A program made the position numbers and the translations under genes. The notes under the pieces were generated by a model. The model was not told the DNA's origin, did no database searches, and saw nothing but the letters and a program-made list of their open reading frames with translations. Shown piece after piece: positions 27,134-37,287 of a stretch of DNA of 64,000 nt. This stretch comes from Arthrobacter agilis. GTDB lineage: Bacteria; Actinomycetota; Actinomycetes; Actinomycetales; Micrococcaceae. How positions within the stretch are numbered: position 1 is the stretch's first letter; every line of letters starts with the position of its first letter. Location of the stretch: the NCBI RefSeq assembly GCF_030816075.1, contig NZ_JAUSXO010000001.1, positions 992,001 through 1,056,000 on the forward strand, read 5' to 3'.

Positions 27134-27587
27134 CCCGGCGCCGCCCGGTCGGTGGCGCCGCCGGTACCCGTGGGGACCACCGACGGGTACCGGGGCGGGA
27201 GCTTCCCGGGCGGGCTCGCCGTTCCACGGGCCCCTCTGCAGGAGTCCGGTGTGAGATAATGACGAAGGCCGGCGAGGGAACCACATTCCCACACCGGTCC
27301 AGTGACAGGCTTCCGTTCCACCAGCGATGCTTCCGTCCTACCGAGTCCGCCCCGTCGGCGGAAGGAGGGGGAATCCGCTGGAGGGACCCACCGTCGACAA
27401 GGGCGGCTGAGTTGGAAAAGCGCCACTGGTCTCCGAGTGATGACGCACCCCCATGACGGTGTGACCTCGGACGATATGACAACGACTTCCGGTCAGCCGC
27501 CGGGCGAAGGGCCCACGGCGGGCCGACATACCGCCCTGGAGGGCGTCGGAATGTGGCCGGCGCCGCAGGGGCTTGGAGCGAGCACCC
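27134..27587 (+). other. Non-coding stretch between dxs and the RNase E/G gene
   Basis: 454 bases without a supportable gene. It contains the dxs hairpin (27161-27193), an AT-richer spot with a possible -10 (GATAAT at 27255-27260, no convincing -35), and then presumably a long 5' leader of the RNase E/G mRNA ending in the Shine-Dalgarno GGAGCG (27575-27580). Long structured leaders with autoregulation are known for E. coli rne; whether that applies here is unknown. Confidence 0.45.
27161..27193 (+). terminator. Hairpin after dxs (possible terminator)
   Basis: A perfect 11-bp inverted repeat (CCGGTACCCGT / ACGGGTACCGG) with an 11-base loop, 27 bases after the dxs stop. No T-run follows, as is common in high-GC actinobacteria, so it may be a T-less terminator or an mRNA-stabilising stem. 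Confidence 0.6.
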
Positions 27588-30500
27588 ATGGATCAGTCAG
27601 AACAGCTGGGGAACGACCAGAACGCAACCGTCGCACCCGAGGCCGCACAGCAACCCTCGGAGCAGGCCGCGCCGGTGAAGGCGCCGCGCAGGCGCCGCGC
27701 CGCCAGTGCCCCGGCAGGGGCACCGCCCGCCGTGCAGGAGACCGCGCCCGCCGCGGGAGCCCCGGCGACCGAAGCACCCGTCACCGACGCGCCCACTACT
27801 GAGGCGCCCGTCGCGCCGGTCCGCAAGCGGGCCACGCGGGCCCGCAAGACCGCCGTCGCCGAGACCGCCGATGCCGCGCCGACGGCCAGCACGGACACCA
27901 CGGCCACCACGGACACCACGGGCACCGGCCCGGACGCGGGGGAGGCCACCCCGGGCACCGATGCCGAGGCAGCTCCCGCCGCCCCGGTCCGGGCACCGCG
28001 CACCCGTCGCCGGGCGGCCACGGCCGAGGCCGGCCCGGCCGCGCCCGTCGAGCAGCGTCCCTCCGGCGGTGCCGTCCCGGACACGGCAGCTGCCGAGGCC
28101 ACCACCGGTGGCACGGCGCCGGCGCAGGACGCCACCGACACCGTCTCCGCGAGCACCTCCGCCGACACCGGCGCCTCCGCCGACACCGAGGGTGTCCCGG
28201 CCGCGACCGAGGAGAAGCCCGCGCGTGCGCGCCGCACCTCCACCCGGACGCGCAGCCGCCGCGCCTCGGAACCCGTCCCGTCCGCCGAGCCGGAGCAGCC
28301 GGCCGATCCCGCATCGGCCACCGACGCCACGGGCGCCACCCCGGACACCACCCCGGACACCACCCCGGACACGACGGGTGCCACTGCGGCAGCGACCCCC
28401 GACGACGCCGCAGCAGCGGCTCCCGAGGACGAGGCGGCAGAGGGACAGCGCAGCGATCCCTTTGCCGTCCCGGAATCACCCCTGTCGCTCCTGTTCCATG
28501 CCCCCGACCTGAGCACTGTCACCGTGCCCTCCGTCAAGGTCACCGCGCCCCGCGAGGAGGACCCGGAGGAGGACACCGAGGACGCCGGCCGCCGCTCACG
28601 GCGGAGCCGCCGCACCCGCGGCCGCCGCAGCGACGCCGGCCAGACCGAGGCGGGCCAGGAGGAGGCGGACACCACCGCCGAGCCGGCCGGGACGAACGGC
28701 CCCGACGACGGTGCCGCCGTCACGTCACGCCGCCGTCGCCGTCGCCGTCGTGGCGACCAGGACCTCGAACTCTCGGGCGGCGACGACGACGATCCGCCCA
28801 ACACGGTCACCCGTGTCCGTGCTCCGCGGCAGTCCAGCGAGCCCGTCTCCGACCGCGTGACCAGCGTCCGCGGCTCCACCCGCCTCGAGGCGAAGAAGCA
28901 GCGCCGCCGGGAGTCCCGTGACACGGGGCGCCGTCGCCAGGTCATCACCGAGGCCGAGTTCCTCGCCCGGCGCGAGTCCGTCGACCGGCAGATGATCGTC
29001 CGCCAGCGCGACGACAGGATCCAGATCGGCGTGCTCGAGGACGGTATCCTCGCCGAGCACTTCGTCTCCCGCACCCAGCAGGACTCCCTGATCGGCAACG
29101 TGTACCTCGGCAAGGTGCAGAACGTGCTGCCGAGCATGGAGGCGGCGTTCGTGGACATCGGACGCGGCCGCAACGCCGTCCTGTACGCCGGCGAGGTCAA
29201 CTGGGACGCCGCGGGCCTCGACGGCCAGCCGCGCCGCATCGAGCTCGCGCTGAAGTCCGGCGATCCTGTGCTGGTGCAGGTCACCAAGGACCCCGTGGGC
29301 CACAAGGGAGCCCGGCTCACGAGCCAGATCTCCCTCCCCGGCCGCTACCTCGTCTACGTCCCCGGCGGCTCGATGACGGGCATCTCCCGCAAGCTGCCCG
29401 ACGTCGAGCGCAACCGCCTCAAGCGGATCCTCAAGGACCGCCTGCCGGAGAACGCCGGTGTGATCGTCCGCACCGCGGCCGAGGGTGCCAGCGAGGAGGA
29501 GCTGACCCACGACATCAACCGGCTCCGCGCCCAGTGGGAGGAGATCGAGCGGAAGGCCGGCTCCACCAAGACCCTGGCGCCCGAGCTCCTGTACGGCGAA
29601 CCGGACCTCACCATCAAGGTGGTCCGCGACGTCTTCAACGAGGACTTCTCCAAGCTCGTGGTCTCGGGCGAGGAGGCGTGGGACACCATCGAGGCCTACG
29701 TCATGTACGTGGCACCTGACCTCGTCGGCAGGCTCGAGAAGTGGTCGGGCGAGGAGGACATCTTCGCCGCGTCACGCATCGACGAGCAGATCTCGAAGGC
29801 ACTGGAACGCAAGGTCTTCCTGCCGTCCGGTGGTTCGCTCGTCATCGACCGCACCGAGGCCATGACCGTCGTCGACGTCAACACCGGCAAGTTCACCGGC
29901 AGCGGCGGGAACCTCGAGGAGACCGTCACCAAGAACAACCTCGAAGCGGCCGAGGAGGTCGTCCGCCAGCTCCGGCTCCGCGACATCGGCGGCATCATCG
30001 TGATCGACTTCATCGACATGGTGCTCGAGGCGAACCGCGACCTCGTGCTCCGGCGTCTCGTCGAATGCCTGGGCCGTGACCGGACCAAGCACCAGGTCGC
30101 CGAGGTGACCTCGCTGGGACTCGTCCAGATGACGCGCAAGCGCATGGGGACCGGTCTGCTCGAAGTCTTCGGTGAGGACTGCGAGCACTGTGCGGGACGC
30201 GGCGTCGTGACCCACATGGAGCCCGTCGAGCACCACCGCTCCGTGCCCGCACCGGAGAGCCAGCCGGTGCGCCAGGACAGGATGTCCCGGAGCGAGCGCA
30301 AGCGTAACCGGGGCCGGAGCGGCCAGCCGGTGGACGAGGCGCCCGTGCAGCCTCCCGCTCCCGTGGCCGAGAGCCCCGAGCGTGCGGCGAAGGCGGAAGC
30401 CGCCCGCGCCGCCCTGGCGAGCATCGCGGCCGCGACGCACCACGCACACGAGGACCAGGCACACGAGGACCGGACGGAGGAGCCGGCCGCCGAGGCCGAC

Positions 30501-31010
30501 ATCCAGGTGACCGAGGCCGTCCTCACGATCAACGGCGAGACGGTGACCCTGCCACGCGCCGAGGGCCGGCGGCCGGAGACCCAGGAGCGCGACGCCTCGC
30601 CGTCGACCCGCCTGACCCTCGACAGCCTGAGCGAGGCCTTCAACCGGAGGCCTGCAGCGGGGAACGCGCCCGCCGCAGCAGAGGACGTGCGTGACGGCGC
30701 AGCGGTGGCCGACGCCACCGAACCGCCGGCCGTCGACGGAGCCCGCGAAGCAGGCGCCCCTGTGGCAGCTGTGGCACCGGTAGCGGCGTCTCCCGAGGCG
30801 CCGGTCCGGCGGGCGCGGCCGCGCCGCCGTGTGGCCCGCAGCGCCCAGGGCGCCGCGGACACGACGATCGAGACGCAGGGCGCGGAGCAGGCCGTCGAGC
30901 AGTCGGGGACACGCCATGTCGCCAAGGCTCCGTCGGCGGCGCGGAAGCCCGAGGCCTCCGCGGCCGAGCCGCTGATCTTCGGCGTCGGGGTACCTGCCTC
31001 GGAACTGTAG
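27588..31010 (+). CDS. rne: Ribonuclease E/G family endoribonuclease
   Basis: An 1140-residue RNase E/G that initiates mRNA decay and processes rRNA. It has a long disordered N-terminal extension (about residues 1-470) rich in Ala, Thr, Pro, Asp and Arg, including a TPDT direct repeat and two Arg-rich patches. The catalytic core begins near [15 protein letters not shown] with the S1 domain and continues through [11 protein letters not shown] and IIVIDFIDM (Mg2+-binding Asp residues). It ends with the zinc-link motif CEHCAGRG near residue 870. A further disordered Arg/Ala-rich C-terminal tail follows. Core centred with extensions on both sides is typical of actinobacterial RNase E. The ATG at 27588 has GGAGCG upstream and is preferred over an in-frame TTG at 27573. 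The gene lies between dxs and the ribosomal protein operon. Confidence 0.94.
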   Translation: MDQSEQLGNDQNATVAPEAAQQPSEQAAPVKAPRRRRAASAPAGAPPAVQETAPAAGAPATEAPVTDAPTTEAPVAPVRKRATRARKTAVAETADAAPTASTDTTATTDTTGTGPDAGEATPGTDAEAAPAAPVRAPRTRRRAATAEAGPAAPVEQRPSGGAVPDTAAAEATTGGTAPAQDATDTVSASTSADTGASADTEGVPAATEEKPARARRTSTRTRSRRASEPVPSAEPEQPADPASATDATGATPDTTPDTTPDTTGATAAATPDDAAAAAPEDEAAEGQRSDPFAVPESPLSLLFHAPDLSTVTVPSVKVTAPREEDPEEDTEDAGRRSRRSRRTRGRRSDAGQTEAGQEEADTTAEPAGTNGPDDGAAVTSRRRRRRRRGDQDLELSGGDDDDPPNTVTRVRAPRQSSEPVSDRVTSVRGSTRLEAKKQRRRESRDTGRRRQVITEAEFLARRESVDRQMIVRQRDDRIQIGVLEDGILAEHFVSRTQQDSLIGNVYLGKVQNVLPSMEAAFVDIGRGRNAVLYAGEVNWDAAGLDGQPRRIELALKSGDPVLVQVTKDPVGHKGARLTSQISLPGRYLVYVPGGSMTGISRKLPDVERNRLKRILKDRLPENAGVIVRTAAEGASEEELTHDINRLRAQWEEIERKAGSTKTLAPELLYGEPDLTIKVVRDVFNEDFSKLVVSGEEAWDTIEAYVMYVAPDLVGRLEKWSGEEDIFAASRIDEQISKALERKVFLPSGGSLVIDRTEAMTVVDVNTGKFTGSGGNLEETVTKNNLEAAEEVVRQLRLRDIGGIIVIDFIDMVLEANRDLVLRRLVECLGRDRTKHQVAEVTSLGLVQMTRKRMGTGLLEVFGEDCEHCAGRGVVTHMEPVEHHRSVPAPESQPVRQDRMSRSERKRNRGRSGQPVDEAPVQPPAPVAESPERAAKAEAARAALASIAAATHHAHEDQAHEDRTEEPAAEADIQVTEAVLTINGETVTLPRAEGRRPETQERDASPSTRLTLDSLSEAFNRRPAAGNAPAAAEDVRDGAAVADATEPPAVDGAREAGAPVAAVAPVAASPEAPVRRARPRRRVARSAQGAADTTIETQGAEQAVEQSGTRHVAKAPSAARKPEASAAEPLIFGVGVPASEL

Positions 31011-31053
31011 GAACCGCAGGACCGGCCGCACCGGTCACCTGCACGCTCCGCCG

Positions 31054-31087
31054 GGAAGGCCGGGGTCCGCGAGGACCCCGGCCTTCC
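31054..31087 (+). terminator. Strong hairpin terminator after rne
   Basis: A perfect 15-bp GC-rich stem (GGAAGGCCGGGGTCC / GGACCCCGGCCTTCC) with a GCGA tetraloop, 43 bases after the rne stop. The GNRA-type loop makes it very stable. There is only a weak U-rich tail (GTGTCC). Confidence 0.85.
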
Positions 31088-31118
31088 GTGTCCAGGGGAC
31101 GGCCGGATGCCCGCTGAT

Positions 31119-31148
31119 TTGCGGGAAGGCGCAGCTCTGCCGTAATCT
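31119..31148 (+). promoter_or_regulatory. Candidate promoter of rplU-rpmA-obgE operon
   Basis: TTGCGG at 31119-31124 and TAATCT at 31143-31148, separated by 18 bases, downstream of the rne terminator and upstream of rplU. The -10 fits TANNNT. Placement is logical but the -35 is weak. Confidence 0.45.
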
Positions 31149-31344
31149 TGACCCTCGGTGCACTCGCCTGTTAACCGGCATGTCCGGCGCACGCAGAGGT
31201 CCCGACGACACCAGCAGCCGCAGGCCGTGGTGTCAGGGACGCGCAGCGCGGATCCGGTACATGGAGCAACCTTCAGGATTGCTGCCGAAGCGCACCCAGG
31301 TTTTTTCATCAGAAGTCAGATTGTCGAGAGAAGTGAGTTCCCAA

Positions 31345-31653
31345 GTGGTGTACGCGATTGTCCGCGCAGGCGGCCGCCAAGAAAAGGTTTCTGTAGGAGA
31401 CCTCGTTACCCTTGACCGCGTCACCGGTCAGGCAGGAAGCACGTTCAACCTTCCCGCCCTCCTTCTGGTAGACGGCGCCAAGATCACCTCCGCAGCGGAG
31501 GACCTCGCGAAGGTCACCGTCACTGCCGAGATCGTCGAGAATCTTCGTGGACCGAAGATTGTCATCCAGAAGTTCAAGAACAAGACCGGCTACAAGAAGC
31601 GCCAGGGTCACCGTTCGGAACTGACCCGCGTCAAAATCACAGGCATCGCGTAG
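31345..31653 (+). CDS. rplU: 50S ribosomal protein bL21
   Basis: A 102-residue L21, which binds 23S rRNA in the large subunit. The protein starts [19 protein letters not shown] and ends [14 protein letters not shown], both canonical, and contains the rRNA-binding basic segment [15 protein letters not shown]. The frame is open well upstream, but only the GTG at 31345 gives the family N-terminus; a GTGAG Shine-Dalgarno-like sequence ends seven bases before it. bL27 follows 56 bases downstream, the standard rplU-rpmA-obgE order. Confidence 0.97.
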   Translation: MVYAIVRAGGRQEKVSVGDLVTLDRVTGQAGSTFNLPALLLVDGAKITSAAEDLAKVTVTAEIVENLRGPKIVIQKFKNKTGYKKRQGHRSELTRVKITGIA

Positions 31654-31709
31654 TCCCTTCGGGCTACCGGTCGGTCACGTCAAAACTTCAGCGAAGGCAG
31701 GCATAACTC

Positions 31710-31970
31710 ATGGCACATAAGAAGGGCGCAAGCTCCACTCGCAACGGCCGCGACTCGAACGCGCAGTTCCTCGGCGTGAAGCGCTTCGGCGGTCAGGTCG
31801 TCAAGGCCGGCGAGATCATCGTCCGCCAGCGCGGCACCCACTTCCACCCGGGCGCCAACGTCGGCCGCGGCGGCGACGACACCCTGTTCGCACTCGAGGC
31901 AGGCGCCGTCGAGTTCGGCACCCGTCGCGGACGCAAGGTCGTCAACATCGTCGGAGCAGCAGCAGAGTAA
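31710..31970 (+). CDS. rpmA: 50S ribosomal protein bL27
   Basis: An 86-residue L27, whose N-terminal tail reaches the peptidyl transferase centre. The start [19 protein letters not shown] and the core [16 protein letters not shown] are diagnostic. There is no N-terminal extension of the type cleaved in Firmicutes: the protein begins directly with the mature MAHKKG sequence. GAAGGCAGGC lies upstream of the ATG. A strong hairpin terminator follows the gene. Confidence 0.98.
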   Translation: MAHKKGASSTRNGRDSNAQFLGVKRFGGQVVKAGEIIVRQRGTHFHPGANVGRGGDDTLFALEAGAVEFGTRRGRKVVNIVGAAAE

Positions 31971-32001
31971 TTCTGCCTGTACACGGTGCGCACAGCATTC
32001 G

Positions 32002-32040
32002 GGTGGGGTGAGCCTCTACGGCTCGCCCCACCTTCTTTTA
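32002..32040 (+). terminator. Rho-independent terminator after rpmA
   Basis: A 13-bp stem (GGTGGGGTGAGCC / GGCTCGCCCCACC, one G-U pair) with loop TCTAC, followed by the T-rich tail TTCTTTTA. It lies between rpmA and obgE, so it may attenuate read-through from the ribosomal protein genes into the obgE-proBA genes. Confidence 0.85.
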
Positions 32041-32087
32041 AGCCGATCAGACTCGGCACAGCGAGAGATTTGTAGAAGGAGACCACC

Positions 32088-33665
32088 GTGGCGAGCTTCG
32101 TTGACCGCGTAGTCCTGCACGTATCCGGAGGCACCGGTGGCCATGGCTGCGTCTCCGTCCACCGCGAGAAGTTCAAGCCCCTGGGCGGCCCCGACGGCGG
32201 GAACGGCGGCGACGGCGGCGACGTCATCCTCCGGGTCGACCACCAGACCACCACCCTCCTCGACTACCACCACGCACCCCACCGGCATGCCACCAACGGC
32301 GGCAACGGGATGGGCGACTGGCGCGGCGGCAAGAACGGCGAGACGCTGATCCTGTCCGTCCCGGACGGCACCGTCGTCAAGACGAAGGACGGCGAGGTGC
32401 TCGCCGACCTCGTGGGCGAGGGCACCGAGTTCGTAGCCGCGGCCGGCGGGCAGGGCGGGCTCGGCAACGCCGCGCTGTCCTCCCAGAAGCGCAAGGCGCC
32501 CGGCTTCGCCCTCCTCGGCATCCCCGGCGACGAGCGGGACGTCGTCCTCGAACTGAAGTCCATCGCGGACATCGCCCTCGTCGGGTTCCCGTCCGCCGGC
32601 AAGTCGAGCCTCATCGCCGCCATGTCGGCGGCCCGGCCCAAGATCGCCGACTACCCGTTCACCACGCTGGTGCCGAACCTCGGCGTCGTCGAGGCCGGCT
32701 CCACCCGCTTCACCATCGCCGACGTCCCCGGCCTCATCGAGGGCGCGAGCGAGGGCAAGGGCCTCGGGCACCACTTCCTGCGCCACGTGGAGCGCTGCGC
32801 GGCCCTGGTGCACGTCCTGGACTGCGCCGCGCTCGAGGCCGACCGCGATCCGCTCGCCGACCTCGAGATCATCGAACGGGAACTGGAGCGGTACTCCGTC
32901 GACATGAGCTTCGCCGGGCCCGACGGGGACGTCATACCCCTCAACGAGCGCCCCCGGCTGATCGCGCTCAACAAGGTGGACGTCCCCGACGGGCGGGACA
33001 TGGCGGACTTCGTGCGCCCGGACCTCGAAGCGCGCGGCTACCGCGTCTTCGAGGTGTCGGCCTCGAGCCACGAGGGGCTGCGCCAGCTCGGCTTCGCCAT
33101 GGCGGAGATCGTCGAGGACGCGCGCAGGGCCGTAGCGGCTACGCCGCCGAAGGTCGCGCCCCCCGTGCTGCGTCCGCGCGGCGTCAACGCCGCCTCGTTC
33201 CGGATCCGGCACGAGGAGAAGGACGCCCTGCCGCTGTTCCGGGTACTCGGCGAGAAGCCTGAGCGCTGGGTCAAGCAGACCGACTTCACCAACGACGAGG
33301 CCGTCGGCTACCTCGCGGACCGCCTCGCCAAGCTCGGCGTGGAGGAGCAGCTCTTCAAGACGGGCGCCAAGCCCGGCGACACCGTGGTGATCGGCGAGGG
33401 CGACGGCGTCGTCTTCGACTGGGAGCCGACCATGATGGGCGGCGCGGAGCTGCTCGCCGGTCCGCGCGGTTCCGATCTCCGCCTGGCCGAGTACGTGCGG
33501 CCCACGCGCGAGCAGAAGCGCGAGGAGTACCAGGAGCGCAAGGTGGCGAAGGCCGCCGCCCGCGCCGACCTCGAGGCCGACCGCAAGGCCGGCATCTGGA
33601 CGGAGTCCGTGCAGAACCGCTCCCGTCCTGCCGAGCCCGGCGCGGACGGCGAGTCCGGGGACTGA
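32088..33665 (+). CDS. obgE: GTPase ObgE/CgtA
   Basis: A 525-residue Obg GTPase, involved in 50S assembly and growth control. The N-terminal glycine-rich Obg fold (about 1-160; [28 protein letters not shown]) is followed by the G domain with GFPSAGKSS (G1), DVPGLIEGA (G3) and NKVD (G4). The C-terminal OCT domain (about 380-460) is present, then a charged tail typical of actinobacterial Obg. The GTG at 32088 has AGAAGGAGACC upstream. The proB start lies three bases after its stop, so these genes are probably coupled. Confidence 0.97.
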   Translation: MASFVDRVVLHVSGGTGGHGCVSVHREKFKPLGGPDGGNGGDGGDVILRVDHQTTTLLDYHHAPHRHATNGGNGMGDWRGGKNGETLILSVPDGTVVKTKDGEVLADLVGEGTEFVAAAGGQGGLGNAALSSQKRKAPGFALLGIPGDERDVVLELKSIADIALVGFPSAGKSSLIAAMSAARPKIADYPFTTLVPNLGVVEAGSTRFTIADVPGLIEGASEGKGLGHHFLRHVERCAALVHVLDCAALEADRDPLADLEIIERELERYSVDMSFAGPDGDVIPLNERPRLIALNKVDVPDGRDMADFVRPDLEARGYRVFEVSASSHEGLRQLGFAMAEIVEDARRAVAATPPKVAPPVLRPRGVNAASFRIRHEEKDALPLFRVLGEKPERWVKQTDFTNDEAVGYLADRLAKLGVEEQLFKTGAKPGDTVVIGEGDGVVFDWEPTMMGGAELLAGPRGSDLRLAEYVRPTREQKREEYQERKVAKAAARADLEADRKAGIWTESVQNRSRPAEPGADGESGD

Positions 33666-33668
33666 CGC

Positions 33669-34826
33669 GTGACGCTGGAGCAGTCGCAGCAGCCCTCCGC
33701 GTCCCGGGCGGGGCTGGCGGTCGCCGGGCGGATCGTGGTCAAGGTCGGCTCGTCGTCGCTCACCTCGGTGTCGGGGGGCATCTCCGGTGAGGCCCTGGTG
33801 GGCCTCGCCGACGTCCTCGCCGCACGGCGTACGGCGGGCACGGAGGTCATCCTCGTGTCCTCCGGCGCGATCGCCGCAGGGCTCGCGCCCCTCGGCCTCG
33901 CCCGCCGTCCCTCCCAGCTCTCCACCCAGCAGGCGGCAGCGAGCGTGGGGCAGAGCCTGCTGATGGCGCAGTACGCGCGGGCCTTCGCCGCCCACGGCGT
34001 CACGGTGAGCCAGATCCTGCTCACCGCAGACGATCTCGTCCGGCGTTCCCACTACGCCAACGCACACCGCGCGATGGAGCGGCTCCTGAACTTCGGCGTC
34101 GTGCCCATCGTGAACGAGAACGACACCGTCGCGAGCCACGAGATCCGCTTCGGCGACAACGACCGCCTCGCCGCCCTCGTCGCGCACCTCGTCAAGGCCG
34201 AGGCCCTCGTGCTCCTGTCCGACGTGGACGCCCTGTACGACGGGCCGCCCGCCGCGGGCGCGATGCGCATCCCGCTCGTCGGATCACCGGCGGACCTCGA
34301 CGGCGTCACGATCGGCCGTGCCGGCAAGGCGGGCGTGGGGACGGGCGGCATGGTCACCAAGGTCGAGGCGGCGACCATCGCCGCCTCCTCCGGCATCCCG
34401 GCCCTCGTCACGTCGACGGCGAATGCCGCCGCGGCGCTCCGCGGGGAGGACGTGGGCACCTGGTTCACGCCCACCGGCAAGCGCCAGCCCATCCGGCTAC
34501 TCTGGCTGGCCCACCTCGCCCGCGTCCTCGGCACCCTGGTGCTCGACGACGGCGCGGTGCGTGCGGTGGGGGAGCGGCGCCGCTCCCTGCTGCCCGCCGG
34601 CGTGACCGACGTGTCGGGCGTCTTCGAGGCCGGTGATCCGGTGCAGCTCGTCAGTGGCGACGGCACCGTGGTGGCGCGGGGCCTCGTGAACTACAGCTCC
34701 GCGGAGCTGCCGCGGATGCTCGGGCGGTCCACGCACGACCTCGCGGACGAACTGGGCGCCGAGTACGAGCGCTCGATCGTGCACGTCAACGATCTCGTGG
34801 TGCTGCGGTCCGCCGTCGCGTCATGA
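33669..34826 (+). CDS. proB: Glutamate 5-kinase
   Basis: A 385-residue enzyme that phosphorylates glutamate to gamma-glutamyl phosphate, the first step of proline synthesis, and the usual site of proline feedback inhibition. Motifs are VVKVGSSSLTS (ATP site), LVSSGAIAAG, VPIVNENDTV and the kinase-domain GTGGMVTKVEAA. The C-terminal PUA domain (about 290-375) is present. The GTG at 33669 lies three bases behind obgE. proA follows 47 bases downstream. Confidence 0.96.
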   Translation: MTLEQSQQPSASRAGLAVAGRIVVKVGSSSLTSVSGGISGEALVGLADVLAARRTAGTEVILVSSGAIAAGLAPLGLARRPSQLSTQQAAASVGQSLLMAQYARAFAAHGVTVSQILLTADDLVRRSHYANAHRAMERLLNFGVVPIVNENDTVASHEIRFGDNDRLAALVAHLVKAEALVLLSDVDALYDGPPAAGAMRIPLVGSPADLDGVTIGRAGKAGVGTGGMVTKVEAATIAASSGIPALVTSTANAAAALRGEDVGTWFTPTGKRQPIRLLWLAHLARVLGTLVLDDGAVRAVGERRRSLLPAGVTDVSGVFEAGDPVQLVSGDGTVVARGLVNYSSAELPRMLGRSTHDLADELGAEYERSIVHVNDLVVLRSAVAS

Positions 34827-34873
34827 AGGACCCCGGAGGCGGGCGCGCAGCGCCTCCTCGCTAGAATGCTGGG

Positions 34874-36190
34874 ATGACCGATCTGCAGGCCGAGACGACC
34901 CCCCGGAACCACGCCGACGCGCTGTCCGCCGACCAGCTGACCGCTGCCGTCCACGCGATCACGGACAGGGCGCGCCTCGCGTCCCGTGAGCTCGGACGTG
35001 CCACCCGCGCCCACAAGGACCGCGTCCTCCTGGCGATCGCCGAGGCCCTCGTCGCGCGGCGCGACGTCGTCCTCGCCGCCAACCGGACCGACGTCGAGCG
35101 AGGCCGCGCCTCGGGGACGTCCGACTACCTGCTCGACCGGCTCCGCCTCGATGCGCCGCGCATCGACAGGCTCGCGGAGGCCCTGGCGCAGCTGGCCGCC
35201 CTCCCTGATCCCGTCGGCACCGCGGTCCGCGCCGAGACCCTCCCCAACGGGCTGAGGCTGCGGCAGGTCCGGGTACCCCTCGGCGTCGTCGCGGCGATCT
35301 ACGAGGCGCGCCCCAACGTCACGGTGGACATCGCGGGGCTCGCCCTCAAGAGCGGCAACGCCGTCATCCTGCGCGGCGGCAGCGCGGCGGCCGCCACGAA
35401 CGCGGCGCTGGTCGGCATCATCCGCGACACCCTCGGGGACCACGGACTGCCCGACGACGCGGTCCTCACCATCGACGAGTTCGGCAGGGAGGGCGCGCGG
35501 GTCCTGATGGAGGCCCGTGGGCGGATCGACGTCCTCATCCCGCGGGGCGGGCGGGACCTCATCCAGTCGGTCGTCACGACGGCGCGCGTCCCGGTGATCG
35601 AGACGGGGGAGGGGAACGTGCACATCCTCCTCGACGAGAGTGCCGACGAGGAGATGGCGATCGACATCCTCCTCAACGCCAAGACGCAGCGGCCCAGCGT
35701 CTGCAACACCGTCGAGACCCTGCTCGTGCACAGCCGCTCACGGGCCGCCGCCGGCGTCCTCGCGGCGCTCCTGCGCGCCGGGGTGGTCCTGCACGTCGAC
35801 GACCGGTCACGGGCGCTGCTGCCCGAAGGGGCCGACGCGCCGACCGCGACCGAGGACGACTGGGGGCGCGAATACATGCAGCTGGACCTCGCCGTGCGCA
35901 CCGTCGACACCGTCGACGAGGCCCTGCAGCACATCCGGCGGTGGAGCACCGGCCACAGCGAGGCCATCATCACGAACAACCTGGCGTCGTCGGAGGAATT
36001 CGTCGCCGGAGTGGACTCGGCGGCCGTGCTGGTCAATGCGTCCACGCGGTTCGTCGACGGCGGCGAGCTCGGCCTCGGCGCCGAGGTGGGCATCTCCACC
36101 CAGAAGATGCACGCCCGCGGCCCGATGGGCCTGGCCGAACTGACGACGACGAAGTGGATCGTGCAGGGCGAGGGGCAGATCCGCCGCTGA
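34874..36190 (+). CDS. proA: Gamma-glutamyl phosphate reductase
   Basis: A 438-residue NADPH-dependent reductase that makes glutamate 5-semialdehyde, the second step of proline synthesis, acting on the unstable product of ProB. The catalytic Cys lies in AKTQRPSVCNTVET (about residue 277). The conserved IPRGGRDLI and C-terminal ARGPMGLAELTTTKW are also visible. Length is normal. Directly downstream lies a conserved small membrane protein gene and then nadD, the usual Arthrobacter-type order. Confidence 0.97.
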   Translation: MTDLQAETTPRNHADALSADQLTAAVHAITDRARLASRELGRATRAHKDRVLLAIAEALVARRDVVLAANRTDVERGRASGTSDYLLDRLRLDAPRIDRLAEALAQLAALPDPVGTAVRAETLPNGLRLRQVRVPLGVVAAIYEARPNVTVDIAGLALKSGNAVILRGGSAAAATNAALVGIIRDTLGDHGLPDDAVLTIDEFGREGARVLMEARGRIDVLIPRGGRDLIQSVVTTARVPVIETGEGNVHILLDESADEEMAIDILLNAKTQRPSVCNTVETLLVHSRSRAAAGVLAALLRAGVVLHVDDRSRALLPEGADAPTATEDDWGREYMQLDLAVRTVDTVDEALQHIRRWSTGHSEAIITNNLASSEEFVAGVDSAAVLVNASTRFVDGGELGLGAEVGISTQKMHARGPMGLAELTTTKWIVQGEGQIRR

Positions 36191-36295
36191 CACCCCGCCC
36201 CGGGCGGGGAGGGGGCGGCCCGGTTGCGCGTACCATGGGAGAAACGTCCACGCCGGACCCCACGGGCCGGCTCAACCCCTGACAGAGGAACCACG

Positions 36296-36532
36296 ATGCT
36301 CTATTCCCTCGGCAGCGCACTGCTGGCGAACGAGGCCATGGAACAGCAACACTCGCTGCCGATGCCTCCTCTCGTCTACGGTCTCATCGTCATGGGCGTC
36401 CTGCTCACCCTGATGATCGTCACCGTGTCGTTCTCCAACGTGCGGAACCGGCACGAGGCCGTCGAGGAGCACATCGACCCCCACAAGCAGCACGCCAACA
36501 ACCACGACCACGGCGAAGCGAACCGGCACTAG
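36296..36532 (+). CDS. Small membrane protein between proA and nadD
   Basis: A 78-residue protein with one clear membrane helix ([20 protein letters not shown], about residues 26-46) and a His/Asn-rich polar C-terminus ([20 protein letters not shown]). The His cluster could bind metal, but that is speculation. AGAGGAA precedes the ATG at 36296. The frame also opens at 36224, but that would add a basic leader without a ribosome binding site. I know no function; it is the kind of conserved hypothetical often found at this position in Micrococcaceae. It ends seven bases before nadD. Confidence 0.75.
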   Translation: MLYSLGSALLANEAMEQQHSLPMPPLVYGLIVMGVLLTLMIVTVSFSNVRNRHEAVEEHIDPHKQHANNHDHGEANRH

Positions 36533-36539
36533 CGTCCAG

Positions 36540-37280
36540 GTGGCAGCTGACAGCATCGCGCGGGACGTCATGGGCGGTCGGCGGCATCGCGACGGGTCGC
36601 CGTGGCGCCTCGGCGTCATGGGCGGGACGTTCGATCCCATCCACCACGGGCACCTCGTCGCCGCGAGCGAGGTCGCGTCGGTGTTCGATCTGGACGAGGT
36701 GGTGTTCGTCCCCACCGGCCAGCCGTGGCAGAAGGCCGACAAGGACGTGACGGCGGGCGAGCACCGCTACCTGATGACCGTCATCGCCACGGCGTCGAAC
36801 CCCAGCTTCACGGTGAGCCGGGTGGACATCGAACGTCCAGGGCCCACGTTCACGATCGACACCCTGCGCGACCTGAAGGTGCAGCGGCCGGAGGCTCAGC
36901 TCTTCTTCATCACCGGCGCGGACGCCATGGCCCAGATCCTCACCTGGAAGAACGCGGAGGAGCTGTGGTCGCTCGCCCACTTCATCGGGGTCACGCGGCC
37001 CGGGCACGAGCTGAACGGACGGGGACGCGACGTCAGCCTGCTGGAGGTGCCCGCCATGGCGATCTCGAGCACCGACTGCCGACGCCGTGTGGGCGAGGGC
37101 AAGCCGGTCTGGTACCTGGTACCGGACGGCGTCGTGCAGTACATCGCCAAGCACCGGCTGTACCGGAGCGAGGCGACGCACGAGGACGAGCAGTCCTCCG
37201 GCGCGGAGAGTGGGAACGACGTTCCGGCGGAAGGAAAGCACGGGGGTAACCCCAGCTCCGTACAACAACCGACTGGGTGA
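36540..37280 (+). CDS. nadD: Nicotinate-nucleotide adenylyltransferase
   Basis: A 246-residue enzyme that adenylates nicotinate mononucleotide to deamido-NAD in NAD synthesis. The nucleotidyltransferase signature [12 protein letters not shown] lies near residues 28-39, and the second motif [10 protein letters not shown] near 175-184. The C-terminal roughly 40 residues are an unusual polar extension ([14 protein letters not shown]) beyond the family end at the helix preceding AKHRLY. The start is uncertain: GTG 36540 lies closest to the upstream gene, and an ATG at 36570 would remove ten residues; neither has a strong Shine-Dalgarno. Confidence 0.94.
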   Translation: MAADSIARDVMGGRRHRDGSPWRLGVMGGTFDPIHHGHLVAASEVASVFDLDEVVFVPTGQPWQKADKDVTAGEHRYLMTVIATASNPSFTVSRVDIERPGPTFTIDTLRDLKVQRPEAQLFFITGADAMAQILTWKNAEELWSLAHFIGVTRPGHELNGRGRDVSLLEVPAMAISSTDCRRRVGEGKPVWYLVPDGVVQYIAKHRLYRSEATHEDEQSSGAESGNDVPAEGKHGGNPSSVQQPTG

Positions 37281-37287
37281 AGGCGCA

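Larger units (their letters stand above)
31011..31344 (+). other. Intergenic region rne - rplU
   Basis: 334 bases without a gene: the rne terminator at 31054-31087, a promoter candidate near 31119-31148, and then about 195 bases of leader before rplU. This leaves room for a ribosomal-protein leader RNA. I did not find a named leader motif, and nothing in it reads convincingly as a peptide. Confidence 0.5.

Noticed and set aside
25052..27292. Minus-strand open frame opposite dxs
   Set aside because: Shadow frame; dxs on the other strand has every ThDP motif.
27700..28480. Tandem-repeat locus suggesting a mobile element or separate gene
   Set aside because: The repeats are in frame inside the disordered N-terminal extension of RNase E/G; no terminal inverted repeats or transposase.
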